Positions 55,766 through 64,000 of a DNA stretch of 64,000 nucleotides are shown here, in pieces. Both the position numbers and the translations under genes were made by a program. Numbering within the stretch: position 1 is the first letter of the stretch; the number at the start of each line of letters is the position of its first letter. The notes below the pieces were generated by a model, which saw only the letters and a list, made by a program, of their open reading frames with translations, did no database searches and was not told where the DNA came from. Where the stretch lies: assembly GCA_036172665.1 (NCBI GenBank), contig CM069870.1, positions 41,250,001-41,314,000 of the forward strand, given 5' to 3'. The DNA is from Prosopocoilus inquinatus. Taxonomy: Eukaryota > Arthropoda > Insecta > Coleoptera > Lucanidae.

Positions 55766-57002
55766 AATATTTTTCCCACAGAGCTAACTTGTTAGTAAAC
55801 TAAGTACATTTTCAAAAGACTTTTGCCCTTTTAAAAGAAAATGCCTGCGAAATTTATAGTTCTAAATATGATATTAGTGTACTTTAAATTTCCGAACAAT
55901 ATTTTCCTTTGAGGTTTCGCCCTAATATTTACGAGAGAGAATGTCTGTTATGTCTAAGAAACGTTCAACAGAGTGTAAAAGAAAATTAACTATTGTTGGG
56001 GCTTCCTGTGAACGCCCTATACATATACATACATGTTTATCTGAACTTCTTTCTTTATTTTGATCTGAATACGTCCCTGGAATTGCCACTACCTGCACCA
56101 TGTATAGGTGAGACCATTGTAACATTTTTGGTCTTTTTCTGAAAATTTTTGTTATCCTAAGGTGGCAAAACTCTTACAACATCAGAAAGAGCTACGTAAT
56201 TAAAAAAAAATTAGGAGGCGTAAGCCGCTCGAAAACAATTGAAGATAGACATTAAAATTTGACAAAGTTGTAATCCTTGATATGCCAGATAACAAAGTTT
56301 TTTGCTCTCTTTCTCCAGTGATAAAAAAGTTATTAGATAAATGCAGAATTATGACTTACCTGTATAATTTTGGTGTAACCCTGCGCTGTCACCAGAAAAT
56401 CCTGTCCGGGGTTTTGCAATAAAAATAGCTTTTTAAAAAGAAATAAAAATTGCAGATCCCTACTTAATAAATTACATTTTGCGGCGGAATATCATGACGT
56501 GACAGCATTGCAGAGTCGTTTTTCATTTGTTCTGAGAGAAGAACGATTAATAGCCCGCTCGTATCATCCCCAGGAAATTACAAGTTTGCCCGGATGTGAC
56601 AACATGATCAACAATACTAACCGACAAAGTTGGCAATTGAAATTTCCATGTTGGCTGTGAAAATCTTATTAGAGTGTTAATTTTTATTATTACTGTTCCA
56701 GTCGTCTCCAGTTTGAAAGTACCTAAAGTCTATTTGTTTGGATAGGCAGAAAACGCAAAGTTGCAGAAGAATGTGGCTCTCCTATTAGTTAGTTATTTGT
56801 AAACGTTGTTTGTGTTCTGTTTTAGTATTATTACATGGTCTCTTTGAATTTTACTGTCTTCTGAGTTAATGCGAATCCAGTTTATATGCGCATAGTTCAA
56901 AGCAGTACGTTAATTATTCACGAACGTAAGTTTGAGTCGATAATGTTGCGATCTTCAATTGAAGAATTGGTAACACTCCACTAGAGAAGTAAATCGACGA
57001 AG
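55766..57002. other. No gene seen
   Basis: Unassigned sequence up to the BEL/Pao target site. No terminal repeats recognised. Confidence 0.4.
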
Positions 57003-57007
57003 GGGTA
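57003..57007. repeat. Target-site duplication GGGTA, left
   Basis: Identical to 63,414-63,418 directly after the 3' LTR. Five bp fits BEL/Pao integrase. Confidence 0.95.
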
Positions 57008-57471
57008 TGTACAGACATTAGTTAATAAGATGTTAGATGTAAGATATTTAACGTAATATTCATTTTTATTTCATGCAAACAAATATTAAAATCCGAACTT
57101 CTTCGAACTTCTGGGTCACATGAAGCACTTAAGAAAGCAAGTCTTTGCAGTTCAGCGTAACCGATGATGTTCGAGGAAGCCGGGATAGAACGCCGTCATC
57201 ACCGTACCCACTATCAAGGGTTGGGTTTAAAAAGGCAATTCTAATATTTTAAAAAGACATTCAGTCATCATTTTCATTCGAGTCAACAACAGTTCTCGAA
57301 AACGGCAACACAAGCCGCAATTTTCATTTCAATTTTCATTATTGTGCAACAGCACACATTTCTTTATTATTCTTCACTTGTTTAGTGTTTAGTGTTTATT
57401 AGTTAAATAAATTAAGTGAAAAACAACAAGAACTTTTCTTTCACACCAAAAAATACGTGAAAGCCCCAACA
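57008..57471 (+). repeat. 5' LTR of BEL/Pao element
   Basis: TGTACAGACATTAGTTAATA ... GAAAGCCCCAACA. Aligns to 62,951-63,413 with about six substitutions and one 1-bp gap (for example CACATGAAG/CGCATGAAG, TACGTGAAAG/TGCGTGAAAG). Confidence 0.97.
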
Positions 57472-57772
57472 TTGGTCCTTCGAGCGAGCCGGATACACAA
57501 GTCAATTAATCGCATCTGCATTGATCCTTCAAGTGAGCCTCATCCGAAAGTGAATTCATCGCAGCCACACTGGTCATCGATGCGAAAGACAGTTTCGGAA
57601 ATCTCATCAGCAATCAAAAAAGAAGCAATCAAGCAAACAATCAGAAATCGGACAGCAACTACGACAAACAACGTAAGTGCGTTCCTAATTATCCATTCAT
57701 AGTTTGTATAAGCCAGGTTTTGCACGAAACAGTGTTCTTTAACGTGTTAAAATAATCTTGCATTTATTAATC
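57472..57772 (+). promoter_or_regulatory. Leader with candidate primer-binding site and imperfect duplication
   Basis: TGGTCCTTCGAGC starts one base after the LTR, the expected place of a tRNA primer-binding site; the matching tRNA was not identified. About 49 bp further a related unit (TTGATCCTTCAAGTGAGCC) follows, so the leader start is duplicated imperfectly. AACGTAAGT at about 57,669 looks like a splice donor, but no acceptor was established. Confidence 0.6.
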
Positions 57773-60700
57773 ATGGCTGAACAAAAGCAGCTAATTTCAA
57801 AACGCGGTCAGGTAAAATCTCAACTTACGAGATTTGCAAATTATTTAAATAATTTCAATGCTACGTCACAAGACGAATCACAATTTGTTCAGTTGAAATT
57901 TCGCCTAGAAAAAATTGAGGGAATTTTAGACGAATTTAATGTCATACAGAGTGAAATCGAAATTAATAGCAAAGAAATTGATTTTGAAATGCATGACTCT
58001 GAAAGAAATCATTTTGAAGAAGAATACTACACAATACTTTCTTCTGCTAAAATGTTAATTAATAAGCATAGCGAAGTAATTAATTCAGATATTAAAATTT
58101 CGTCGCCTGAACAACCGAAGAGTAGCGGTCAAGATATACCTGGGGTTAAATTACCGAGAATTGAGTTACCCACTTTTTCCGGGTATTATGAAAACTGGAC
58201 CGAATTTTATGATACTTTTAACAGTTTAATTCATACGAATACTTTTATTTCCGACATTCAAAAATTTCATTATTTACGATCGTGCTTAAAACAAGAAGCC
58301 GCTATGGTAATCAAATCATTAGAAGTATCATCGACAAATTATTCAGTTGCATGGCAGTTATTACGCAAGCGTTTTCAAAATAAGCGCCTAATTATTCATA
58401 ATCATGTTAAAGAAATTTTTAGTTTACACCAGGTAGCGTCAGAATCATATCGCGCATTACGTCAACTTCACGATAATACTTTAAAGCATTTAAGATCTTT
58501 GAAGGCACTTGAGCAGCCCACTGAACATTGGGACACATTACTTATTCATATAATTAGTAATAAATTAGATCCAGTTACGAGACGCGATTGGGAACAATTA
58601 AAAATAGAAAGCGAATTACCGACATTTAACGAACTAATGACATTTTTGCGCGAAAGATGCGAATTTTTAGAAACATTATCACTTGATCCTAAATCACATC
58701 GAATCGATAAAAAGCCAGGTTCATATAAATCAAATTCCTATTGTCTTCTCAGCAATAATTTCAACTGTCCTATATGCAAGGAATCGCATTCTATTTATAA
58801 TTGCAAGAATTTTCTGAATTTGTCAATCAATGATCGAATCATTAGAATCAAAACACTCAATTTATGCAACAATTGTCTAAGAAAAGGTCATTCTAGTAAA
58901 GATTGCAAAGCAGGTTCTTGTAAAAAATGTAATCAACGTCATAATTCTCTGCTTCACATTGAGAATAACACCGGTACCTTAGGAGCATCCTCTGAAGTAC
59001 CTTCTGCATCGACACTGTCACATCATGCCACATCAAGCAGTGTTATGCAAATTTTATTATCTACAGCACTAGTCAAGGTGTACGATAATCAGGGTAACGA
59101 TTATAACTGTCGAGTCCTTTTAGATTCCGGTTCTCAATCAAATTTTATAACCCATGATATGGTCGAACAATTACATTGCGAGAAAATTCCGATAAATTCT
59201 TTCATATCAGGAATTCAACAAGCACCAGTATCAATTAAGTATAAGACATCAGTCAATATTTCATCCAATTCCAACTCGTTTAAAGCAAATGTATCTTGCC
59301 TAGTATTAAATCAAATTACTGAGTCGTTACCGGCTTTATCATTCGATCCAAAGATTCTCAACATTCCTAAAAACATTCATCTAGCTGACCCAGAATTCTA
59401 CAAATGTGCGAAAATCGATATGCTACTTGGCGCAGAGATTTTTTGGCAATTATTATCTGTGGGACAAATCAAACTGGGGAAGCAGAAACCAGTTCTTCAA
59501 AAAACTCAATTGGGCTGGATTGTCTCAGGAAATATCCCATTTCTTTCGAGATTAAATTTTTCCAATACATTGTGCAGTTTCACTCACCTTGAGGAACAAA
59601 TCAAAAATTTTTGGGACATTGAGAATTTTAACACATCTCCAATTAGTAAAGAAGATCAATTTTGTGAAAATTTCTTCAGAACTACAACTCAAAGAAACAG
59701 CGATGGTAGATTTATTGTTAAATTACCATTAACCAAGAATCCTTGTGAACTTGGTGAATCCAAGCAGACGGCTATCAGGCGGTTAACTAGCATGGAACGG
59801 AAGTTAGAAAACAATCTAGAATTATATACTGAATATAAAAAATTCATGAAAGAATATGAGGAGTTAGGTCACATGTCAAAAATCCTTTCCCCAGATTCGT
59901 TCGATGATACTCATTTTTATTTACCTCATCATGCGGTAGTCAAAGACACGAGCATCACAACCAAGGTCAGAGTTGTGTTTGATGGATCTTCAAAATCCTC
60001 GTCAGGGATTTCTCCCAATGACATTCAAGCAGTAGGTCCAGCATTGCAGCAAGATTTGGTATCTATTTTAATCCGTTTCCGCATGCATCAATATGTTATC
60101 TCAGCTGACATTACCAAAATGTACCGTCAAATTCTTGTTCACGATTCACATCACAATTTACAAAGAATTGTATGGCGCAACAGTCCCAACGAACCTGTTC
60201 AATGTTTCACATTAAACACGGTCACATATGGTACAGCGTCAGCACCCTTTCTCGCCAAGAGATGTTTAAAACAGCTGGCTTTGGAGAATGCGGAAATTCA
60301 TCCAAAGGTTTCCAACATTATTCTAAAAGATTTTTATGTCGACGACCTATTAACCGGTGCAAATTTCAAAGAAGAAGTATTACAAATTTACAGAACTGTT
60401 ACATCTATATTACAACAAGGTTGTTTTGATTTGCGCAAATGGTCATCAAACGACATGGAAATCTTGGAAACAATTTCCGATTCAAACACAACATCTCAAG
60501 AACACAAAATTAAGTTAACAGAAGACTCTAAAACTTTGGGAATAATTTGGCTTCCAACTTCAGACATCTTACAATACGAAATAAAAAACCAAAATTTAAG
60601 TCGTGCCACTAAAAGAAACATTTTGTCCATCGTTGCTCAAATCTATGACCCTTTGGGCCTACTAAGTCCAGTTACAATTTCAGCAAAAATCCTCATTCAG

Positions 60701-62431
60701 CAACTATGGAAATTAAATCTGAACTGGGATGAATCGATTCCACTAGATCTTGCAACTAAGTGGAAAACGTTTCTCTATGAACTCCCTAAACTTAACAACA
60801 TTAGCATACCCAGGCATGTCTTATGCAACAATGCTAAAGCAATTCAATTACATGGTTTTTGTGATTCATCAGAATCTGCTTATGGCGTTTGCATATATCT
60901 TAGGTCTTTAAATGACGAAGACAGAACTTTTGTGAAACTATTATGTTCAAAGTCCAAAGTAACTCCAGTCAAAAATATTTCTCTTCCACGATTAGAATTA
61001 TGTGGGGCTCTGTTACTTGCACAATTAGTTAGCAAAATTAAAAAATGCATTTCTATTGACTGTGATTGCTATTATTGGTGCGATTCAACGATCACATTAG
61101 GATGGATTAGAGCTCCTCCACACCGCTGGAAGACATTTGTAGCAAATAGGGTTGCAATGATTCAAGAATTGACTGAAGTCAATCAGTGGTATCATGTACG
61201 CTCTAATCAAAATCCAGCGGATTTAGTTTCTCGTGGAGTAATGCCCGGTGCTTTAGAACATTTAGATTTTTGGTGGTCGGGACCTTCTTGGCTTCAACAA
61301 ACAGAATTATCATGGCCATCCCAAGAAAATCTTTACAGCGAAACTGCTGATCTAACAGAAATTCGCACAATCGCTTTAACTTGCTCAATAATCGATGTGC
61401 TAGATATTCTAGAACGATATTCATCACTTAATAAATTAAAGCGTGTAATTGCTTATGTGCTCAGATTTATTAATAACTGCAAATCTATGAATTCAGAGCG
61501 CAAATGTAATAATTTGTCAGTGGAAGAATTAAATATCGCGCTAAACACAATTATAAAACTTACACAATTGCATTGTTTTACGAAAGATTATGTAAATTTG
61601 CAAAAAAATAATTGTGTCGGAAACAAAAGTAAACTACTATCCTTACATCCGTTCTTGGATGAAGACGGTATAATTCGCGAAGGTGGAAGATTAAAGCTTT
61701 CATCATATCCCTATCAGAAAAAACATCCAGCAATATTGCCGGCAAGTCACGTAGTCACAAATTTAATTGCTCGAAATGAGCACATACGATTATTTCACTG
61801 TGGGCCTCAAGCACTTTTAGCCTCCTTAAGAGATCATTACTGGCCGATTTCCGGAAGAAACTTAGCTAGAAAAATCACTCGAAGTTGCGTCAGTTGCTTT
61901 AAGACGAACCCAGTACCTGATAACCAAGTTATGGGTAACTTACCTAGCGCTAGACTGGTTCCAAGTAGGCCTTTTCTAAAATGCGGAACTGACTTTGCGG
62001 GTACATTTTTCATAAAAAATCGCAAAGGTCGAGGAGCAAAATTAATTAAATCTTATATATGTATTTTTATTTGCTTTGTAACCAAAGCAGTTCACCTAGA
62101 GTTGGTCAGTGATTTGAGCACTGATACGTTTCTCAGCGCATTACGCAGATTTTTCTCTAGACGAGGAAAATGTACAGATATTTACTCTGATAATGCGACT
62201 AATTTCATCGGAGCAAATCGTGAATTACAAGAAATTTATCAGTTTCTGGCAAATAAATCGAAAGCAATAAATGACTCATTAAGCGCCGAAGGCATTTCGT
62301 GGCATTTTATTCCACCGAAATCTCCTAATTTTGGCGGCCTGTGGGAAGCAGGAGTTAAAAGTACCAAATTTCACTTGAAAAGGGTTTTAGGTAATGTTAA
62401 ATTAACATTTGAAGAATTTAACACTTTGTAG
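57773..62431 (+). CDS. BEL/Pao Gag-Pol polyprotein, ends early by a 1-nt frame change
   Basis: Start chosen at ATG 57,773 (MAEQKQLISKRG); 1552 codons. Gag with the DUF1759-type block (LPRIELPTFSGYYENWTEFY, about residue 125 on). Zinc knuckles begin at about C332 and C365 (CNNCLRKGHSSKDC). Aspartic protease LLDSGSQSNF with D451. RT: D779 in ISADITKMYRQI and FYVDDLL at 854-860. RNase H starts near D1031 (GFCDSSESAYG). Integrase has the H...H-C..C segment (HIRLFHCG, RSCVSCF) and D1407, D1473 and E1525, a DD-51-E spacing. TAG follows 26 residues later, where the frame changes. It would make capsid, protease, RT and integrase for copying via cytoplasmic particles. The product would lack the integrase C-terminus and the DUF5641-like tail. 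Confidence 0.95.
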   Translation: MAEQKQLISKRGQVKSQLTRFANYLNNFNATSQDESQFVQLKFRLEKIEGILDEFNVIQSEIEINSKEIDFEMHDSERNHFEEEYYTILSSAKMLINKHSEVINSDIKISSPEQPKSSGQDIPGVKLPRIELPTFSGYYENWTEFYDTFNSLIHTNTFISDIQKFHYLRSCLKQEAAMVIKSLEVSSTNYSVAWQLLRKRFQNKRLIIHNHVKEIFSLHQVASESYRALRQLHDNTLKHLRSLKALEQPTEHWDTLLIHIISNKLDPVTRRDWEQLKIESELPTFNELMTFLRERCEFLETLSLDPKSHRIDKKPGSYKSNSYCLLSNNFNCPICKESHSIYNCKNFLNLSINDRIIRIKTLNLCNNCLRKGHSSKDCKAGSCKKCNQRHNSLLHIENNTGTLGASSEVPSASTLSHHATSSSVMQILLSTALVKVYDNQGNDYNCRVLLDSGSQSNFITHDMVEQLHCEKIPINSFISGIQQAPVSIKYKTSVNISSNSNSFKANVSCLVLNQITESLPALSFDPKILNIPKNIHLADPEFYKCAKIDMLLGAEIFWQLLSVGQIKLGKQKPVLQKTQLGWIVSGNIPFLSRLNFSNTLCSFTHLEEQIKNFWDIENFNTSPISKEDQFCENFFRTTTQRNSDGRFIVKLPLTKNPCELGESKQTAIRRLTSMERKLENNLELYTEYKKFMKEYEELGHMSKILSPDSFDDTHFYLPHHAVVKDTSITTKVRVVFDGSSKSSSGISPNDIQAVGPALQQDLVSILIRFRMHQYVISADITKMYRQILVHDSHHNLQRIVWRNSPNEPVQCFTLNTVTYGTASAPFLAKRCLKQLALENAEIHPKVSNIILKDFYVDDLLTGANFKEEVLQIYRTVTSILQQGCFDLRKWSSNDMEILETISDSNTTSQEHKIKLTEDSKTLGIIWLPTSDILQYEIKNQNLSRATKRNILSIVAQIYDPLGLLSPVTISAKILIQQLWKLNLNWDESIPLDLATKWKTFLYELPKLNNISIPRHVLCNNAKAIQLHGFCDSSESAYGVCIYLRSLNDEDRTFVKLLCSKSKVTPVKNISLPRLELCGALLLAQLVSKIKKCISIDCDCYYWCDSTITLGWIRAPPHRWKTFVANRVAMIQELTEVNQWYHVRSNQNPADLVSRGVMPGALEHLDFWWSGPSWLQQTELSWPSQENLYSETADLTEIRTIALTCSIIDVLDILERYSSLNKLKRVIAYVLRFINNCKSMNSERKCNNLSVEELNIALNTIIKLTQLHCFTKDYVNLQKNNCVGNKSKLLSLHPFLDEDGIIREGGRLKLSSYPYQKKHPAILPASHVVTNLIARNEHIRLFHCGPQALLASLRDHYWPISGRNLARKITRSCVSCFKTNPVPDNQVMGNLPSARLVPSRPFLKCGTDFAGTFFIKNRKGRGAKLIKSYICIFICFVTKAVHLELVSDLSTDTFLSALRRFFSRRGKCTDIYSDNATNFIGANRELQEIYQFLANKSKAINDSLSAEGISWHFIPPKSPNFGGLWEAGVKSTKFHLKRVLGNVKLTFEEFNTL

Positions 62432-62883
62432 TGCAAATAGAAGCCTGTCTTAACTCACGTCCTTTATCCCCGCTGTCAAGTGATTCTAATGACACAAACC
62501 CTCTTACTCCTGCGCACTTCCTGATCGGCGAAAAATTGACTGCAATTCCGGATGTACAACTGCGACAAATTCCAGAATCTCGACTAAATATTTTTCAAAA
62601 GATTCAACAGATACAGCAACATTTTTGGGAGCGATGGTCTAAGGAGTATATCTCTGAATTACAACAGCGACATAAATGGAAAAACACCGCGTCGCAACAA
62701 CTCCAACCCGGGACCATGGTCATCCTGAAGGCAAATAATAAACCACCCCTTCATTGGAGTCTAGCTCGGGTAGTGGAAGTGCATCCCGGTAAAGACGGTG
62801 CAGTGCGAGTTGCGTCCGTAAAAACTGCTACCGGAATTTACAAACGTGCAGTGTCTAAAATTTGTACATTACCCATAGACTAA
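62431..62883 (+). pseudogene. Displaced C-terminus of BEL/Pao Pol
   Basis: In the frame one base off from the main ORF: QIEACLNSRPLSP, NPLTPAHFLIGEKL (end of integrase core), then FWERWSKEYISELQQRHKW and GTMVILKANNKPPLHWSLAR to KICTLPID and TAA, the DUF5641-type tail of BEL/Pao integrases. It directly continues the homology of the upstream ORF, so the break is a 1-nt length change, not a second gene. There is no convincing start codon. Confidence 0.9.
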
Positions 62884-62924
62884 TAATATAATATTTAAGA
62901 GCCGCGTTAAAAACAATTCATTTG

Positions 62925-62950
62925 AAAGAGACCTTTCAAGGCGGGCGGCA
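62925..62950 (+). other. Candidate polypurine tract region
   Basis: GGCGGGCGGCA lies immediately before the 3' LTR, where plus-strand priming is expected. It is interrupted by C, as often in BEL/Pao. Position is the main evidence. Confidence 0.5.
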
Positions 62951-63413
62951 TGTACAGACATTAGTTAATAAGATGTTAGATGTAAGATATTTAACGTAAT
63001 ATTCATTTTTATTTCATGCAAACAAATATTAAAATCCGAACTTCTTCGAACTTCTGGATCGCATGAAGCACTTAAGAAAGCAAGTCTTTGCATTTCAGCG
63101 TAACCGATGATGTTCGAGGAAGCCGGGATAGAACGCCGTCATCACCGTACCCACTATCAAGGGTTCGGTTTAAAAAGGCAATTCTAATATTTTAAAAAGA
63201 CATTCAGTCATCATTTTCATTCGAGTCAACAACAGTTCTCGAAAACGGCAACACAAGCCGCAATTTTCATTTCAATTTTATTATTGTGCAACAGCACACA
63301 TTTCTTTATTATTCTTCACTTGTTTAGTGTTTAGTGTTTATTAGTTAAATAAATTAAGTGAAAAGCAACAAGAACTTTTCTTTCACACCAAAAAATGCGT
63401 GAAAGCCCCAACA
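62951..63413 (+). repeat. 3' LTR of BEL/Pao element
   Basis: TGTACAGACATTAG ... GAAAGCCCCAACA, one base shorter than the 5' LTR. Followed by the target duplication GGGTA. Confidence 0.97.
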
Positions 63414-63418
63414 GGGTA
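63414..63418. repeat. Target-site duplication GGGTA, right
   Basis: Identical to 57,003-57,007. Confidence 0.95.
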
Positions 63419-64000
63419 CGTTGTTTTTGTTGCGTCATTACTAACAATAAGTGTCTCAGGATTTTTATGTATTGGGAAACTAAGTATTATATTAGCCTGC
63501 AATTTATCAAGTCGCAGTTTCTCGTTAAAATTGTATTATAAACTGCGTCTTCATAAAATGCAGGCTAACATAAGTTCTGAATTCGTTAAATAAGCTTCGT
63601 TTTGTGGAGCTAAAATGCGTGGCGACTTCGTCGTTGATGATACATTGGTCCCCAAACCCGCCAAGAAAACAGTGGCGTAACTTACGTCCTAAAATTTCGT
63701 ATGTAAAGCCGATATCCCACTGTCAATCAAAATTTCCATCACTAATAAATATGGTTTTTATGACAGTGGAAACATTTATACTGATAGTATGATATAATTT
63801 ACTTAGATATTTAATCAAAACATTGACAGTGGGCGTTTTGATTCATGAATATCCCATTGTAATAATTGATTCTGCGTTGTCTGTCAGCTCTGCGTTTGCT
63901 GTTAGGTATTCTTCAGTGTTCATCTAAGAAGAAATAAATTAATAAATATTTTGGTCTCGGTTGTCCTTCTATTAACCAGCAATAAAGGGATCAGTATTAG
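63419..64000. other. No gene seen apart from a hairpin
   Basis: Downstream flank of the BEL/Pao insertion. Contains the 77-nt inverted repeat at 63,492-63,568; otherwise unassigned. Confidence 0.4.
63492..63568. other. 77-nt hairpin, 29-bp stem with 3 mismatches
   Basis: 63,492-63,520 (starting TTAGCCTGCA, ending CGCAGTTT) pairs with 63,540-63,568 (AAACTGCG ... TGCAGGCTAA) at 26 of 29 positions, with a 19-nt loop. Size and shape resemble a microRNA precursor, though a tiny palindromic repeat is also possible. No expression evidence. Confidence 0.45.

Larger units (their letters stand above)
57008..63413 (+). mobile_element. BEL/Pao LTR retrotransposon, 6406 bp, nearly intact
   Basis: Complete element with LTRs of 464 and 463 bp, TG...CA termini, a 5-bp duplication, a leader, a single Gag-Pol frame in BEL/Pao order (Gag, zinc knuckles, aspartic protease, RT, RNase H, integrase, C-terminal DUF5641-like domain) and no envelope-like ORF; only 67 bp separate the last codon from the 3' LTR. 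About seven differences between LTRs imply recent insertion. A 1-nt frame change at 62,429 is the only coding defect seen. Confidence 0.97.

Noticed and set aside
61203..62025. Minus-strand frames inside the BEL/Pao pol
   Set aside because: Shadows of the plus-strand coding sequence.
62429..62445. Programmed ribosomal frameshift in the BEL/Pao pol
   Set aside because: The change lies inside the integrase region, with no slippery heptamer seen, and BEL/Pao elements normally use one frame here.
62883..62950. Envelope-like gene in the BEL/Pao element
   Set aside because: Only 67 bp lie between the last pol codon and the 3' LTR.
1..64000. Host genes, tRNA, rRNA or CRISPR
   Set aside because: No cloverleaf, rRNA block or regularly spaced direct-repeat array was seen, and all recognisable coding belongs to transposable elements. 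Small tRNA or exon pieces could still be missed by eye; tRNAscan-SE and a spliced protein search would settle it.

Overview
This window looks like insect nuclear DNA: AT-rich, with no recognisable host gene, rRNA, tRNA or CRISPR, and almost wholly built from transposable elements (TEs) and their relics. The TE set (BEL/Pao, Ty3/gypsy, non-LTR, Penelope-like, Tc1 and mariner, piggyBac, hAT, Mutator-like, Harbinger-type and many TA-flanked inverted-repeat elements) is typical of large arthropod genomes. The order or species cannot be fixed from sequence alone.

Layout. 1-2.4 kb: a mariner relic and a 120-bp tandem repeat. 2.5-6.0 kb: a minus-strand non-LTR retrotransposon split by a piggyBac deletion derivative (TTAA on both sides) and by a second DNA transposon. 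6.6-8.0 kb: a Penelope-like element (PLE) split by an inverted-repeat element. 8.2-13.2 kb: TA-flanked inverted-repeat elements, a 175-bp tandem repeat, a 2.1-kb near-palindrome and a hammerhead-like motif. 13.4-19.9 kb: an old Mutator-like element (MULE) with a decayed transposase, near-matching 9-bp target duplications and at least five later insertions. 20.8-21.2 kb: a mariner deletion derivative. 23.8-26.1 kb: a decayed plus-strand non-LTR element. 27-36 kb: pairs of related inverted-repeat elements, some nested inside one another, hAT relics and a PLE 3' fragment with a 9-bp target duplication. 36.9-45 kb: a Harbinger-type MITE, a complete 424-bp hAT derivative with an 8-bp target duplication and more inverted-repeat elements. 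45.4-48.1 kb: a Tc1-like transposon inside an inverted-repeat element. 48.4-49.5 kb: a third non-LTR relic. 50.6-52.4 kb: a minus-strand Ty3/gypsy relic. 54.7-55.8 kb: a minus-strand PLE with one in-frame stop.

The youngest and most complete element is a 6.4-kb BEL/Pao retrotransposon at 57,008-63,413. It has about 98.5% identical 464/463-bp LTRs, a perfect 5-bp target duplication (GGGTA) and one Gag-Pol frame of 1552 codons. That frame is broken by a single 1-nt frame change just after the integrase catalytic glutamate.

No gene here appears to serve the host. The value of the window is its insertion stratigraphy (which element lies inside which), two or three hammerhead-like motifs of the kind reported from PLEs, and a few unexplained hairpins and tandem repeats. 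All similarity calls come from reading motifs by eye; none was confirmed by a database search.
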